A DNA stretch of 64,000 nt, taken from Paenibacillus sp. V4I3. Lineage in GTDB: Bacteria > Bacillota > Bacilli > Paenibacillales > NBRC-103111. The notes beneath the pieces were generated by a model. That model was not told the DNA's origin. It saw nothing but the letters and a program-made list of their open reading frames with translations, and did no database searches. Both the position numbers and the translations under genes were made by a program. Below, one piece after another: positions 42,068 through 51,855 of this stretch. The DNA lies in assembly GCF_030817215.1 (NCBI RefSeq), contig NZ_JAUSZA010000001.1, positions 5,740,501 to 5,804,500 of the forward strand, read 5' to 3'. Positions within the stretch are counted from its first letter, which is position 1, and every line of letters begins with the position of its first letter.

Positions 42068-42613
42068 TTATTCCATTGCTGTATTGCGCAGTACCATATG
42101 AATATGGTCCTCCCAAACACCATGAATTTGTAAATATTTGAGCGCCAAGCCCTCCTCATAAAAGCCCAACTTTTCTACGACCTTCAGGGACGCCACGTTT
42201 CTAGGCATGATATTGGCTTCAATGCGGTGAAGGTTCATTTCGTCAAAAGCGTAGGCAATGATCGCTTTCAGTCCCTCTGTCATGAGACCCCGATTAAGAA
42301 GCTTCCCGTCCATTCGGTAGCCCAAATGGCAAGATTGAAATGCACCTCTGACGATATTACTAAGAGCGATTGACCCTACAATTCGTTCTTCAAATAGCAT
42401 CCATACCTTAAACATCTGACCTTCCTCGATCTTGATTCCTTCTTGTTCCAACTGCTCAGCTTGATAATCCTTCATGAAATACGTATCAGTACGTTCTAAT
42501 TCCCACGGTTCGAGAAACGTTCGATTACGAATCACATAATCCAGAACCAGATCTACGGAAGAACGATCCAATATAACTAAAGACATTCGTTCAGTCTTAA
42601 CCAATAGTTTCAT
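42068..42613 (-). CDS. GNAT acetyltransferase, RimJ/RimL type
   Basis: ATG at 42611-42613 with AAGGGG at 8 nt is the likely start, not the much longer frame from 42760; it gives 181 residues. The fold pattern fits N-acetyltransferases of ribosomal protein or amino-terminal type: ILDRSSVDLVLDYVIRN, GSIALSNIVRGAFQSCHLGY, RGLMTEGLKAIIAYAFDEM, LHRIEANIMPRNVASLKVVE. Substrate unknown. Confidence 0.9.
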   Translation of the reverse strand: MKLLVKTERMSLVILDRSSVDLVLDYVIRNRTFLEPWELERTDTYFMKDYQAEQLEQEGIKIEEGQMFKVWMLFEERIVGSIALSNIVRGAFQSCHLGYRMDGKLLNRGLMTEGLKAIIAYAFDEMNLHRIEANIMPRNVASLKVVEKLGFYEEGLALKYLQIHGVWEDHIHMVLRNTAME

Positions 42614-42793
42614 TAACTTTACCCCTTTTAAATAGCAGGATTTACCTATACAATAATACCCACTTCTATTTACTTCGTGCAACTCTCTTATAAAATGTGT
42701 GTCTGCATCACTTATTTGCAGGAATTTACTTGCATTTGGGGAACTTAAAAGAAGCAACAATCTAAATGGCTTACAAAGAAGGAGAAATCAAAC

Positions 42794-44170
42794 ATGATTG
42801 AAACGATCAAAACCTATTTGAATGAGCAAAGGGATCAACACATAGAGGAATTAATGCAGTTTTTGCGGATTCCAAGTATTAGTGCTGTCGCCGAGCATCA
42901 ACCAGACATGATTCGCTGTGCAGAATGGACCGCTCAGTCTTTGAAACAAGCCGGTCTTGAGAACATTGAAATTATGGCTACTGGGGGACATCCCGTTGTC
43001 TATGCAGATTGGTTGCATGCTCCGGGTAAGCCAACTGTACTTGTATACGGACACTATGATGTTCAACCGGCCGAGCCATTAGAGCTGTGGAACACCCCTC
43101 CATTTGAGCCTGTGATTCAAGATGGCAAACTATTTGGCCGCGGAAGCACGGATGATAAAGGTCAACTGCTGCTTTACGCCAAAGTGATTGAGGCTTTTTT
43201 AAGAACGCACGGCAGTCTACCTGTTAATGTGAAGTTTTGTATTGAGGGTGAGGAAGAGATTGCGAGTAAGCACCTGCCGGCATTCGTGGAAAAATATAAA
43301 GATAAATTACAAGCCGATACCATTGTTCTTTCCGATACTCAAATGCAAGGGCCAGGAAAACCTGCACTTATGTATGGTCTTCGCGGGCTAGCTGGGTTCG
43401 AAATTACGATTGATGGCGCAAATAGTGACCTTCATTCTGGTCTGTTTGGCGGAGCGGTTCAGAACCCGATTCACGCTTTATCGAAGCTGCTGAGTTCCTT
43501 CCATGATGAGAATGGTCGTGTAGCGGTGGAAGGCTTTTATGATCGAGTCATTGAGCTCTCGGACAAAGAGCGTGAAGCCTTTAAACAAGTAGAACCTGAC
43601 GCGAATAAGGTTCGATCGGACTTACATGTTGAAACGTTATATGGGGAAAATGGGTTCTCGTTCTATGAACAAACGACTTCCAGACCGACCTTGGAAATCA
43701 CATCCGTAAGCGGCGGCTTTCAGGGTGAAGGTATTAAACCAATCATTCCTAACCGTGCCAGCGCTAAAATAGCTTGCCGTCTCGTTGCCGCACAAGTTCC
43801 CGAGGAAATCATGGATGCAGTTGAAAATCATATCCGTGCCCTCTCCATGCCTGGCGTAAAAGTGACCCTCGACCGCCAGCTGCGCGGAAACCCATTTATC
43901 ACGCCAATTGACGAGCCAGTAATGGTAGCAGCTGCGGAAGCTTATGAGGATACCTATGGCGTATGGCCTGTATATACAAGAAGCGGAGGCTCTATCCCTA
44001 TTGTTGAAGTGTTAGGACGTGTGTTAGACGCACCCGTAGTACTGCTTGGTTTTGGATTGCCAGGTGAAAATCTGCATGCGCCGAATGAGCATTTCCATTT
44101 GGTCAATTGGGACAAAGGAACAGAGACCATCAGCCGTTTTTGGCTGAAACTTGCCGCAATGAATGAATAA
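42794..44170 (+). CDS. M20 family dipeptidase
   Basis: A 458-residue zinc peptidase. VLVYGHYDVQPAEP gives the first ligand and catalytic Asp, GRGSTDDKGQ the bridging Asp, EGEEEIAS the general base and second Glu. HSGLFGGAVQNP marks the dimerisation/lid region and HAPNEHFH the last His. It hydrolyses small peptides in the cytoplasm. ATG follows GAAGGAG. It is followed at 12 bp by an acetyltransferase gene, likely one transcript. Confidence 0.94.
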   Translation: MIETIKTYLNEQRDQHIEELMQFLRIPSISAVAEHQPDMIRCAEWTAQSLKQAGLENIEIMATGGHPVVYADWLHAPGKPTVLVYGHYDVQPAEPLELWNTPPFEPVIQDGKLFGRGSTDDKGQLLLYAKVIEAFLRTHGSLPVNVKFCIEGEEEIASKHLPAFVEKYKDKLQADTIVLSDTQMQGPGKPALMYGLRGLAGFEITIDGANSDLHSGLFGGAVQNPIHALSKLLSSFHDENGRVAVEGFYDRVIELSDKEREAFKQVEPDANKVRSDLHVETLYGENGFSFYEQTTSRPTLEITSVSGGFQGEGIKPIIPNRASAKIACRLVAAQVPEEIMDAVENHIRALSMPGVKVTLDRQLRGNPFITPIDEPVMVAAAEAYEDTYGVWPVYTRSGGSIPIVEVLGRVLDAPVVLLGFGLPGENLHAPNEHFHLVNWDKGTETISRFWLKLAAMNE

Positions 44171-44182
44171 CCACTGAAAGGA

Positions 44183-44701
44183 ATGAGCCAAAACATGAGT
44201 ACGAATCCCCTAACGATCCGCAATGCGAGCTTGGAAGACTTAGCAGACATTGTACGAATTTATAATTCTACCATTGAAGGACGCATGGTTACAGCAGATA
44301 CAGAGCCCGTGACCACAGCCAGTCGCGAAGGCTGGTTCTATGAGCACTCTGCTGATTTCCGCCCTTTATGGGTATTGGAAAACGGCAGCGGCATCTGTGG
44401 ATGGCTCAGCTTTCAGTCCTTTTATGGCCGACCTGCCTATAACGCTACAGCGGAAGTCAGCATTTATGTCGATGAAGCTTTTCGCGGCCAAGGCATTGGT
44501 CGTTATCTGATGGAGCATGCGATAGACGCTAGTCCAAGGCTAGGACTGAAGACGTTGCTCGGCTTCATATTCGGTCATAACGATCCAAGCCTCCACCTTT
44601 TCCGTAAATTCGGATTCGCTAACTGGGCACATCTGCCTGGCGTTGCTGAACTTGACGGAATCGAACGCGACCTCATCATTCTTGGTAAACGTGTAGGATA
44701 A
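44183..44701 (+). CDS. GNAT acetyltransferase, phosphinothricin/methionine-sulfoximine type
   Basis: A 172-residue acetyltransferase. SLEDLADIVRIYNSTIEGRM at the N-terminus, AEVSIYVDEAFRGQGIGRYL with the acetyl-CoA loop, and HNDPSLHLFRKFGF are typical of Pat/YwnH-type enzymes. It may detoxify amino-acid analogues. Start ATG 44183 is given; the ATG 12 bp downstream is also possible. Confidence 0.9.
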   Translation: MSQNMSTNPLTIRNASLEDLADIVRIYNSTIEGRMVTADTEPVTTASREGWFYEHSADFRPLWVLENGSGICGWLSFQSFYGRPAYNATAEVSIYVDEAFRGQGIGRYLMEHAIDASPRLGLKTLLGFIFGHNDPSLHLFRKFGFANWAHLPGVAELDGIERDLIILGKRVG

Positions 44702-44707
44702 TATGTA

Positions 44708-44775
44708 AACAAAAAGCGCTTTCCCCTTATGCCCGCGATTTCAAATCGCCTTCTAAGAGGACAAGCGCTTTTTTT
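44708..44775. terminator. Bidirectional terminator
   Basis: AAAAAGCGCTT and AAGCGCTTTTTTT form the outer stem, with an inner GCGATTT/AAATCGC hairpin. T runs lie on both strands, between convergent genes. Confidence 0.85.
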
Positions 44776-44779
44776 ACAA

Positions 44780-45202
44780 TTAAATGCCTTGCCTTACCTC
44801 AAAGCCTTTCTCAGTTTCATCGATCAACAGGGCTTCAACCTCAATCTCTATCAACAACAGAGGATCTATTAAAGCCTTCACTTCAACCATCGTTGCCACG
44901 GGCTGCACGTCACGGAAATACTCCCCATGTGCCCGGCCGAATTCCTGCCATAACGAAATATCCGTTACATACATTCGCGTTCGAATCACATCTGACATTT
45001 GACCCCCGATTTCTTGCAGCGCCTGCTCGATCGTCTGGAGGACGAATCGCGCTTGCTCATACGGATTACCTATGCCAACGACCTCGCCATCCTTCATTGC
45101 TGTTGTGCCTGCAACCTCGATCCGGTCCCCCACCCGAATCGCACGGCAATAGCCTACAACAGGTTCCCAAGGTGAGCCTGTAAATACCCTAGTCCGATTC
45201 AT
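44780..45202 (-). CDS. RidA family protein
   Basis: A 140-residue member of the RidA/YjgF group, which deaminates reactive enamine/imine intermediates. Visible are GTTAMKDGEVVGIGNPYEQA, the helix VLQTIEQALQEIGGQMSDVI, RTRMYVTD with the conserved Arg, and VATMVEVKALIDP with an Glu near the end (IEIEVEALL). ATG 45202 behind GGGAG. It follows dapA in the same transcript, 10 bp apart. Confidence 0.9.
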   Translation of the reverse strand: MNRTRVFTGSPWEPVVGYCRAIRVGDRIEVAGTTAMKDGEVVGIGNPYEQARFVLQTIEQALQEIGGQMSDVIRTRMYVTDISLWQEFGRAHGEYFRDVQPVATMVEVKALIDPLLLIEIEVEALLIDETEKGFEVRQGI

Positions 45203-45215
45203 CAATCTCTCCCTC

Positions 45216-46097
45216 TCATTTTTGCAAATAATAGGCTAACTTCTCTTGTAAGCCTTTTGTCACGGAAAGCAGCGGTAATCGAAGTGCTCCGGATTCAATG
45301 ACACCTTGCTGCTCAAGCAGCCATTTGAGAGGCGCTGGATTGGGCTCTTCGAAAAGCAATCGAATGAGTGGTTGCAGCTCATCGAATAGTTGTTTGCTCA
45401 TCTCGTGTTGACCAGCTGCAAAATGCTGATAAAACGATACAAAACGCTCAGTCATTACGTTCGCTGACGCGCTCATAACCCCTTTAGCACCGGAGCTAAG
45501 CGCCTCAAATAGCAGTGAATCTTCCCCACACAAGACGGGCTTCGAGCCTAGACGAGTAAGCTCAGACACCAATCGGGTGTTCGGCGTACTGTCTTTCATA
45601 CCTATAACACCATCGAGTTCAAGTATCGTACGCACGGTATCAAGTTCCAACGTCACGCCCGTGCGATGCGGTATTTCATATAAAATGACAGGCACACCAA
45701 CGCTGGCTGCCCGGCGAAAATGTTCAATAATCCCTTGTTGACTCGGCCTATTATAGTAAGGCACAACGACTAGAACGGCATCAGATCCTAATTTCCCGGC
45801 AGCCTCCGTCTTTTTCACCGTGGACAACGTATCATTCGTTCCTGTACCTACAATGAGCGGAACATCTACTTGCGCAGCCTCGCGAGCTGCTTGTGCCGTA
45901 GCGAACAAGATCGACATCTCTTCATTTGTAATCGTCGGCGATTCCCCTGTCGTTCCATTGACGACTAGTCCGTCTACCTCATCTTGAAATAAATTGTAAG
46001 CTAGATTATAAAAAGAGGCAGCATCCACCTCATATTCCTCATCAAATGGTGTAATTATGGGTACATAGATCCCCTGTAAGTCTTTCTCTCTTAACAT
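45216..46097 (-). CDS. dapA: 4-hydroxy-tetrahydrodipicolinate synthase (DapA family)
   Basis: About 293 residues; ATG 46097 behind GGGAG is preferred, with an alternative ATG three codons earlier. The TIM barrel has VVNGTTGESPT, VPYYNRPSQQGIIEHF, LYEIPHRTGV with the active Tyr partner, and GMKDST with the Schiff-base Lys (about 163). It condenses pyruvate with aspartate semialdehyde for lysine and cell wall. It may be a second DapA paralogue or a related aldolase, since it is grouped with RidA and not with dapB or asd. A LysR gene is divergent. Confidence 0.85.
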   Translation of the reverse strand: MLREKDLQGIYVPIITPFDEEYEVDAASFYNLAYNLFQDEVDGLVVNGTTGESPTITNEEMSILFATAQAAREAAQVDVPLIVGTGTNDTLSTVKKTEAAGKLGSDAVLVVVPYYNRPSQQGIIEHFRRAASVGVPVILYEIPHRTGVTLELDTVRTILELDGVIGMKDSTPNTRLVSELTRLGSKPVLCGEDSLLFEALSSGAKGVMSASANVMTERFVSFYQHFAAGQHEMSKQLFDELQPLIRLLFEEPNPAPLKWLLEQQGVIESGALRLPLLSVTKGLQEKLAYYLQK

Positions 46098-46186
46098 CCC
46101 AATCATCTCCCAGTCCTATTTCATTTGTACATTCACTTTAGCATGGATCATTGGATCACAGTTAGCTATAATAAATGATAAGACTC

Positions 46187-46201
46187 ATCAAAATTTTTGA
46201 T
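46187..46201. promoter_or_regulatory. LysR-type operator
   Basis: ATCAAAATTTTTGAT is a perfect 6-bp inverted repeat and contains T-N11-A, the LysR box form. It lies 20 bp before the LysR start in the dapA/LysR divergent region. Confidence 0.55.
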
Positions 46202-46220
46202 ATTAAAGCGAGGGGTTCCC

Positions 46221-47097
46221 ATGGATTTAACCTATTTCCGAACCTTTCGGGAGGTTGCACGGAGAAAGAGCTTTACACGAGCTGCTGAAGAATTGGGCTA
46301 TGCGCAATCGAGTATTACGATGCAAATTCAGAAGTTGGAACGAGAGTATGGCGTACCCCTTTTCGAAAGATACGGACGTCAGCTTCGATTAACAGCACCC
46401 GGAGAAAGTTTGCTAAAGCTAGTCTTGCAGATGCTTGACCTCTACGATCAATCCAAAGAAATGATACTTAACAAGCGAAGTCAGCGGAACACTGACGATC
46501 GGTACGATTAACTCACTTGCTGCTTACTATTTACCACCCTATTTACATGTGCTGAAACAACAATTTCCTGGACTGAATATCCAGCTCTTTCCTGACAGTG
46601 AAGCTTCCCTCATTACTAAAGTAAGAGATGGGGACTATGACATTGGACTCCTACTAGATCGTTATCCAGCAGATACCACACTTACTTGTACAAAGGTCAG
46701 AGAAGAACCTTTAGTTTTGGTGGCACCGCTTGAGCATCCTTTAACGAAACAAACACAAATACAACTAACCGATTTTCAGCAAGCCGAATTTATCGTAACT
46801 GAAGAGGGCTGCATCTATCGAGGTATGTTTGAAAAGTTACTAAAAGATCATGCTGTCCCGCTTCAAATTGGATTTGAGCTCGGTAATTTAGAAACAATTA
46901 AACACTGTGTCATGAATGGGCTTGGTATCGCCCTGCTGCCCCAAATTGCTGTACAGAACGAACTGGAACTAGGGAAACTAGCTCATCTTCCTTTTTCACA
47001 TTCGGACTTAAAATTAGACCTTCAACTGCTGCTTCACCCCAAAAAATGGATGTCTCAGCCCTTACAAACATTCATTCAACTACTGACTCAAGGATAA
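46221..47097 (+). pseudogene. LysR-family regulator with a frameshift
   Basis: ATG 46221 (GAGGGG at 5 nt) opens a typical LysR HTH (RTFREVARRKSFTRAAEELG, YAQSSITMQIQKLE). The frame ends at 46511. The effector domain continues in the +1 frame (SEVSGTLTIGTINSLAAYYL) to the stop at 47097. The break is near 46465-46490; total length is 3n+1, so one extra base would explain it. Without it the protein would be about 291 residues. It could be a sequencing error or a real inactivation. It lies divergent to dapA. Confidence 0.8.
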
Positions 47098-47105
47098 CCT
47101 CAGCA

Positions 47106-47148
47106 AATAAAAAAAGAAGCTCTCCTTTTCGTAAAGGTAGAGCTTCTT
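47106..47148 (-). terminator. Terminator of the pyr operon
   Basis: On the - strand AAGAAGCTCT/AGAGCTTCTT with inner CCTTT/AAAGG pairing (47114-47148) is followed by TTTTTTTATT. It lies 73 bp after the pyrE stop. Confidence 0.85.
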
Positions 47149-47220
47149 CCGTTATGAACTTATATGCGGATGTTGGCTTGCTTCAAAGCGTCTCCGCCGC
47201 AAATCGCAGTCAGAACTGAC

Positions 47221-47862
47221 CTACATACCAAACGCAGCAGGATTCGATCTCCAAGAACGAAGGAGCTCCATGTCCTCTTGTTTGATTTTCCCCTTCTCTA
47301 GAGCCACTTCAAGCAGTGTAGAGTAGTTGGAAAGTGTATATAGTGGCATATCAGCAGCTTGGAATGCTTCTGTAGCTTTATCTAACTGATAGGAGAAAAT
47401 CGCCAGCACGCCCAGTGCTACAGCACCAGCTTCTTTGACAGCAATAGCTGCTTTCAAAGAACTGCCACCCGTAGAGATAAGATCCTCAATCACGATCACC
47501 TTTTGTCCCGGTTTCACAGTGCCTTCAATCAAGTTCTCTTTGCCATGTCCTTTGGCTTTATCACGAATGTAGATCATCGGGAGACCTAGCTTCTGAGCAA
47601 CCCAAGCGGCATGAGGAATGCCCGCTGTTGCCGTACCAGCTACAACCTCAGCATCCGGGAATTTCTCTTGGATCAAAGCTGCGAAGCCGTCAGCGATCGA
47701 TTCGCGAATAGCTGGGTGTGACATCGTCAGACGATTGTCACAATAGATTGGCGATTTGAGGCCAGAAGTCCATGTAAAAGGCTGTTGCGGTCGAAGTGCT
47801 ACCGCTTCGATATCTAATAATGACGCTGCAATATGCTGCGCGATTGTTTCGAGTTGACTCAT
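47221..47862 (-). CDS. pyrE: Orotate phosphoribosyltransferase
   Basis: ATG 47862 with GGTGGAAG is preferred to the frame start at 47895; 213 residues. KSPIYCDNRLT, the AGTATAGIPHA region and the PRPP motif VIVIEDLISTGGSS are present, and IRDKAKGHGKENLIEG is the mobile catalytic loop. It converts orotate to OMP. Last gene of the pyr operon. Confidence 0.96.
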   Translation of the reverse strand: MSQLETIAQHIAASLLDIEAVALRPQQPFTWTSGLKSPIYCDNRLTMSHPAIRESIADGFAALIQEKFPDAEVVAGTATAGIPHAAWVAQKLGLPMIYIRDKAKGHGKENLIEGTVKPGQKVIVIEDLISTGGSSLKAAIAVKEAGAVALGVLAIFSYQLDKATEAFQAADMPLYTLSNYSTLLEVALEKGKIKQEDMELLRSWRSNPAAFGM

Positions 47863-47901
47863 GTTACTTCCACCGTTCCTTCCGTTGTTAGACAAAGCAT
47901 G

Positions 47902-48639
47902 CTACACGATTGAATCGATAATCGCTTCAATTGCTGCTCTTGGATCCGCTGCTCCTGTGATCGGTCGACCGATCACGACGTAATCCGTTCCCTGCGCGAA
48001 TGCCTCAGCCGGCGTCATAATGCGCGACTGGTCGCCCACGTCGGCTCCCGCAGGGCGAATGCCTGGTGTCACGGTGACGAAACCGTCACCGCACACCGCC
48101 TTAATCGCGGTCACCTCAAGCGGTGACGCGACGACCCCCTGCAGCCCCGCAGCATGCGCCAAGCGGGCATAGCGAATGACGGCCTGCTCAACCGTACCGG
48201 TCAGGCCGATCTCGTCATTCAGCACCTGTACACTGGTGCTGGTTAATTGCGTCACGCCGATGACAATCGGACGCGAAGCACCTACAGCTAGCCCCTTGTC
48301 GACACCCTCCAAGGCGGCTTCCATCATTTGCTTGCCTCCGGCAGCATGGACATTGAACACGTCAACCCCAAGGCGCGTCACGCTTTCCGCGCCGCCTTTG
48401 ACCGTGTTCGGAATGTCATGCATCTTCACATCGAGGAACACCTTGTAGCCGCGATCCTTCAGACTCGCGACGAAGCCGGGACCCGCAGCATAGAACAGCT
48501 GCATGCCCACCTTCACGTAGCAAGGGATGCCTTCGAGCTGCTTAAGCAGCCCTTCAGCACCTTCTGCGTTCGCATAATCCAAAGCGACCATAATGCGTCC
48601 AGTAACATCTGTGCGAGTTAGCGTACTCAAGTTCGTCAC
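47902..48639 (-). CDS. pyrF: Orotidine 5'-phosphate decarboxylase
   Basis: 245 residues in the longest frame; a TTG at 48630 with AAAGGAG at 10 nt is a better start than the GTG at 48639. Active-site motifs are MVALDYAN, FLDVKMHDIPNTV with the Asp-Lys-Asp set, and TPGIRP plus VVIGRPIT for phosphate binding. The gene looks more GC-rich at third positions than its neighbours. It makes UMP. It lies 6 bp after carB and 39 bp before pyrE. Confidence 0.96.
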   Translation of the reverse strand: MTNLSTLTRTDVTGRIMVALDYANAEGAEGLLKQLEGIPCYVKVGMQLFYAAGPGFVASLKDRGYKVFLDVKMHDIPNTVKGGAESVTRLGVDVFNVHAAGGKQMMEAALEGVDKGLAVGASRPIVIGVTQLTSTSVQVLNDEIGLTGTVEQAVIRYARLAHAAGLQGVVASPLEVTAIKAVCGDGFVTVTPGIRPAGADVGDQSRIMTPAEAFAQGTDYVVIGRPITGAADPRAAIEAIIDSIV

Positions 48640-48645
48640 TCTCCT

Positions 48646-51600
48646 TTAGACATGAATTGGCATTGCACGTGAGGAGAAGTTGATCGCTTCAAGCATATTA
48701 ACAAGCGCTCTTACTGTATCAAGTGATGTCATACAAACCACACCGTTCTCAACCGCTTCACGACGAATGCGGAAGCCGTCACGCTCTGGCTCTTTACCTT
48801 TCGTCAGTGTGTTCACAACGAACTGTGCATCACCGCTGCGGATGAGATCCAGAATGTTAGGCGAACCTTCGCTCAGCTTGTTCACAGTCGTCACTGGAAG
48901 ACCAGCTTGTTCAATCGCCGCTGCTGTTCCGCCTGTTGCAATGATTTTATATCCTAGGCGATAGAAGCCCTTTAAGATTTCAATCGCTTCCTCTTTATCT
49001 TTGTCAGCTACCGTTACTACGACAGATCCTGCTGCAGGAATTTTCATCCCCGCTCCAATTAAGCCTTTGTAGAGTGCTTTGGCAAAATTGATATCGCGCC
49101 CCATAACCTCGCCCGTCGATTTCATCTCAGGTCCGAGCGTCGTATCTACACGGCGCAGCTTAGCGAAGGAGAATACTGGCACTTTAACCGATACGTACTT
49201 GTCTTCCGGCCATAAACCGCCTTGGTAGCCCATATCAGCCAGCTTTTGTCCCATAATGACGCGTGTAGCCACGTTGGCCATCGGGATGTTCGTTACTTTG
49301 CTCAAGAAAGGCACGGTTCTGGAAGAGCGCGGGTTTACCTCGATCACATACACTTGATCGTTATGAATAACGAATTGGATGTTAACCAGACCAACTACGT
49401 TCAGCTCAAGGCCGATTTTCGTCGTAATGTCGATAATTTGTTGTTTAATCTCATCCGAAACGGATTGCGGTGGATAAACCGCGATGGAGTCACCGGAGTG
49501 AACCCCTGCGCGTTCAACGTGTTCCATAATCCCTGGGATTAGAACCGTTTCTCTATCGCAGATGGCATCAACCTCTACCTCTTTACCAAGCATGTAGCGA
49601 TCGATCAGAACAGGATGCTCAGGGTTGATTTTCACGGCATATTCCATGTAGCTTAGCAATTCTTCATCGGAGTAGACGATTTCCATTGCGCGTCCACCTA
49701 GGACGTAGGATGGGCGAACAATAACCGGATATCCGAATTTCGCAGCTGTACCCACAGCTTGGTCAACCGATGTAACGGTGCCGCCTGGTGGTTGAGCAAT
49801 CGAGAGCTTGCTAAGTAAGGCTTCAAATTTCTTGCGATCTTCCGCTGTATCGATACTTTCCAGATCGGAACCGAGAATGCGTACACCAGCTTTGTGTAAA
49901 GGTGCAGCCAAGTTAATCGCTGTTTGACCACCGAATTGAACGATAACCCCGATTGGGTTCTCGCGTTCGATTACATTCATCACATCTTCAAAGAACAAAG
50001 GCTCGAAGTACAAGCGATCAGATGTATTGAAATCCGTTGACACCGTTTCTGGGTTATTGTTGATAATAACCGCTTCGTAACCTGCTGCTTGGATCGCCCA
50101 AACCGCATGAACCGTGGAGTAATCGAACTCAATCCCTTGACCGATACGAATCGGGCCGGAACCCAGAACAACCACTTTTTCTTTCGTTGTTTCCGTAACT
50201 TCATCTTCTTGCTCATAAGTCGAATAGTAGTATGGCGTTGAAGCTTCGAATTCCGCTGCGCAAGTATCTACCATTTTGTAAACTGGCTTGATATTTTGTT
50301 GTAGACGATGAGTTCGGATGTCAGCTTCTTTGGTAAATGTCGAGCAGCCCGCAAGTGCGCGAATTTCGGCAATGGCACGATCTGTGAAGCCTTTGCGTTT
50401 CGTTTCGAAAAGCAGCTCGTTTGTAAGCTCGCTAGCTGCAATCTCTTTTTCGTATTTAATCAGACCATCCAGTTTGTTCAAGAACCACCAGTCAATATTC
50501 GTCAATTTTTGCAATTGTTCCACGGTATAACCTCTACGATAAGCTTCTGCTAGTAAGAACAAGCGCTCATCATCGGGCTTTTGCAGGCGGAACTCGAGTG
50601 TTTCTTGATCTATGAGATCTGTCTCTTTCAAGAACAAACGGTGTACGCCGATCTCTAAGGAACGAACCGCTTTATGAATGGACTCTTCGAATGTACGGCC
50701 AATCGCCATAACTTCGCCAGTCGCTTTCATTTGCGTACCCAGCTTACGGTTTGCTGCCGTGAATTTATCGAACGGCCAACGTGGAATTTTGGAAACGATG
50801 TAATCCAGAGCTGGCTCGAAGCATGCATAGGTTTGGCCTGTAACTGGATTGACTAGCTCATCGAGCGTGTAGCCAATCGCAATTTTAGCAGCCATCTTCG
50901 CAATCGGATAACCCGTTGCTTTGGATGCAAGCGCTGATGAACGGCTTACACGCGGGTTCACTTCGATTACGTAATATTGGAAGCTGTGCGGATCAAGCGC
51001 GTACTGAACGTTACAGCCACCCTCGATGTTCAAGGCGCGAATGATTTTAAGCGAAGCCGAACGCAGCATTTGATACTCACGGTCCGACAATGTTTGGCTT
51101 GGTGCTACAACGATACTATCTCCGGTATGAACACCTACTGGATCAAAGTTCTCCATGTTACATACCACGATGCAATTATCGTTCGCGTCACGCATAACTT
51201 CGTACTCGACTTCTTTCATGCCTGCAATACTGCGCTCTACCAGACATTGGCCGATTGGGCTGTAGCGAATTCCGGAAGCCACAATTTCGGTCAACTCTTC
51301 CATCGTGTTACAGATACCGCCGCCCGTTCCACCTAATGTGTAGGCAGGACGAATGATGATTGGAAACCCGATCTCGTTAGCAAAATCTACCGCTTGAGCG
51401 ACCGTCGTTACGATTACGCTATCTGGTACAGGCTGCTCTAATTCTCTCATCAAGTCTCTGAAAAGGTCGCGGTCCTCTGCTTTCTCAATCGCCGTAAGCT
51501 GTGTTCCCAGAAGCTTCACGTTCTCGCTTTCCAGAACACCCGCACGAGCTAGCTCAACAGCCATGTTCAGACCTGTTTGACCACCGAGTGTTGGAAGCAA

Positions 51601-51855
51601 ACCATCCGGACGTTCTTGACGAATGATTTGCGTAACAAACTCAAGCGTGATCGGTTCGATATATACTTTATCCGCCATGTTCGTATCCGTCATGATCGTA
51701 GCAGGGTTGCTGTTGATCAGGATAACTTCCATGCCTTCTTCTTTTAGCGCTTGGCAAGCTTGCGTACCTGCATAGTCAAATTCCGCTGCCTGACCGATGA
51801 CGATAGGACCGGAACCGATAACGAGAATCTTTTTGAGTGTATTATTTTTTGGCAT
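48646..51855 (-). CDS. carB: Carbamoyl-phosphate synthase large subunit
   Basis: 1069 residues with the two duplicated synthetase halves: IGSGPIVIGQAAEFDYAGTQ at the start and VVLGSGPIRIGQGIEFDYST near residue 555. Each half is followed by the ATP-grasp motifs (RPAYTLGGTGGG and RPSYVLGGRAMEIVY). A C-terminal MGS-like regulatory domain is present (about 935-1069; KIIATGGTAAAI). It makes carbamoyl phosphate from ammonia supplied by CarA. It overlaps carA by 14 bp. Confidence 0.97.
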   Translation of the reverse strand: MPKNNTLKKILVIGSGPIVIGQAAEFDYAGTQACQALKEEGMEVILINSNPATIMTDTNMADKVYIEPITLEFVTQIIRQERPDGLLPTLGGQTGLNMAVELARAGVLESENVKLLGTQLTAIEKAEDRDLFRDLMRELEQPVPDSVIVTTVAQAVDFANEIGFPIIIRPAYTLGGTGGGICNTMEELTEIVASGIRYSPIGQCLVERSIAGMKEVEYEVMRDANDNCIVVCNMENFDPVGVHTGDSIVVAPSQTLSDREYQMLRSASLKIIRALNIEGGCNVQYALDPHSFQYYVIEVNPRVSRSSALASKATGYPIAKMAAKIAIGYTLDELVNPVTGQTYACFEPALDYIVSKIPRWPFDKFTAANRKLGTQMKATGEVMAIGRTFEESIHKAVRSLEIGVHRLFLKETDLIDQETLEFRLQKPDDERLFLLAEAYRRGYTVEQLQKLTNIDWWFLNKLDGLIKYEKEIAASELTNELLFETKRKGFTDRAIAEIRALAGCSTFTKEADIRTHRLQQNIKPVYKMVDTCAAEFEASTPYYYSTYEQEDEVTETTKEKVVVLGSGPIRIGQGIEFDYSTVHAVWAIQAAGYEAVIINNNPETVSTDFNTSDRLYFEPLFFEDVMNVIERENPIGVIVQFGGQTAINLAAPLHKAGVRILGSDLESIDTAEDRKKFEALLSKLSIAQPPGGTVTSVDQAVGTAAKFGYPVIVRPSYVLGGRAMEIVYSDEELLSYMEYAVKINPEHPVLIDRYMLGKEVEVDAICDRETVLIPGIMEHVERAGVHSGDSIAVYPPQSVSDEIKQQIIDITTKIGLELNVVGLVNIQFVIHNDQVYVIEVNPRSSRTVPFLSKVTNIPMANVATRVIMGQKLADMGYQGGLWPEDKYVSVKVPVFSFAKLRRVDTTLGPEMKSTGEVMGRDINFAKALYKGLIGAGMKIPAAGSVVVTVADKDKEEAIEILKGFYRLGYKIIATGGTAAAIEQAGLPVTTVNKLSEGSPNILDLIRSGDAQFVVNTLTKGKEPERDGFRIRREAVENGVVCMTSLDTVRALVNMLEAINFSSRAMPIHV

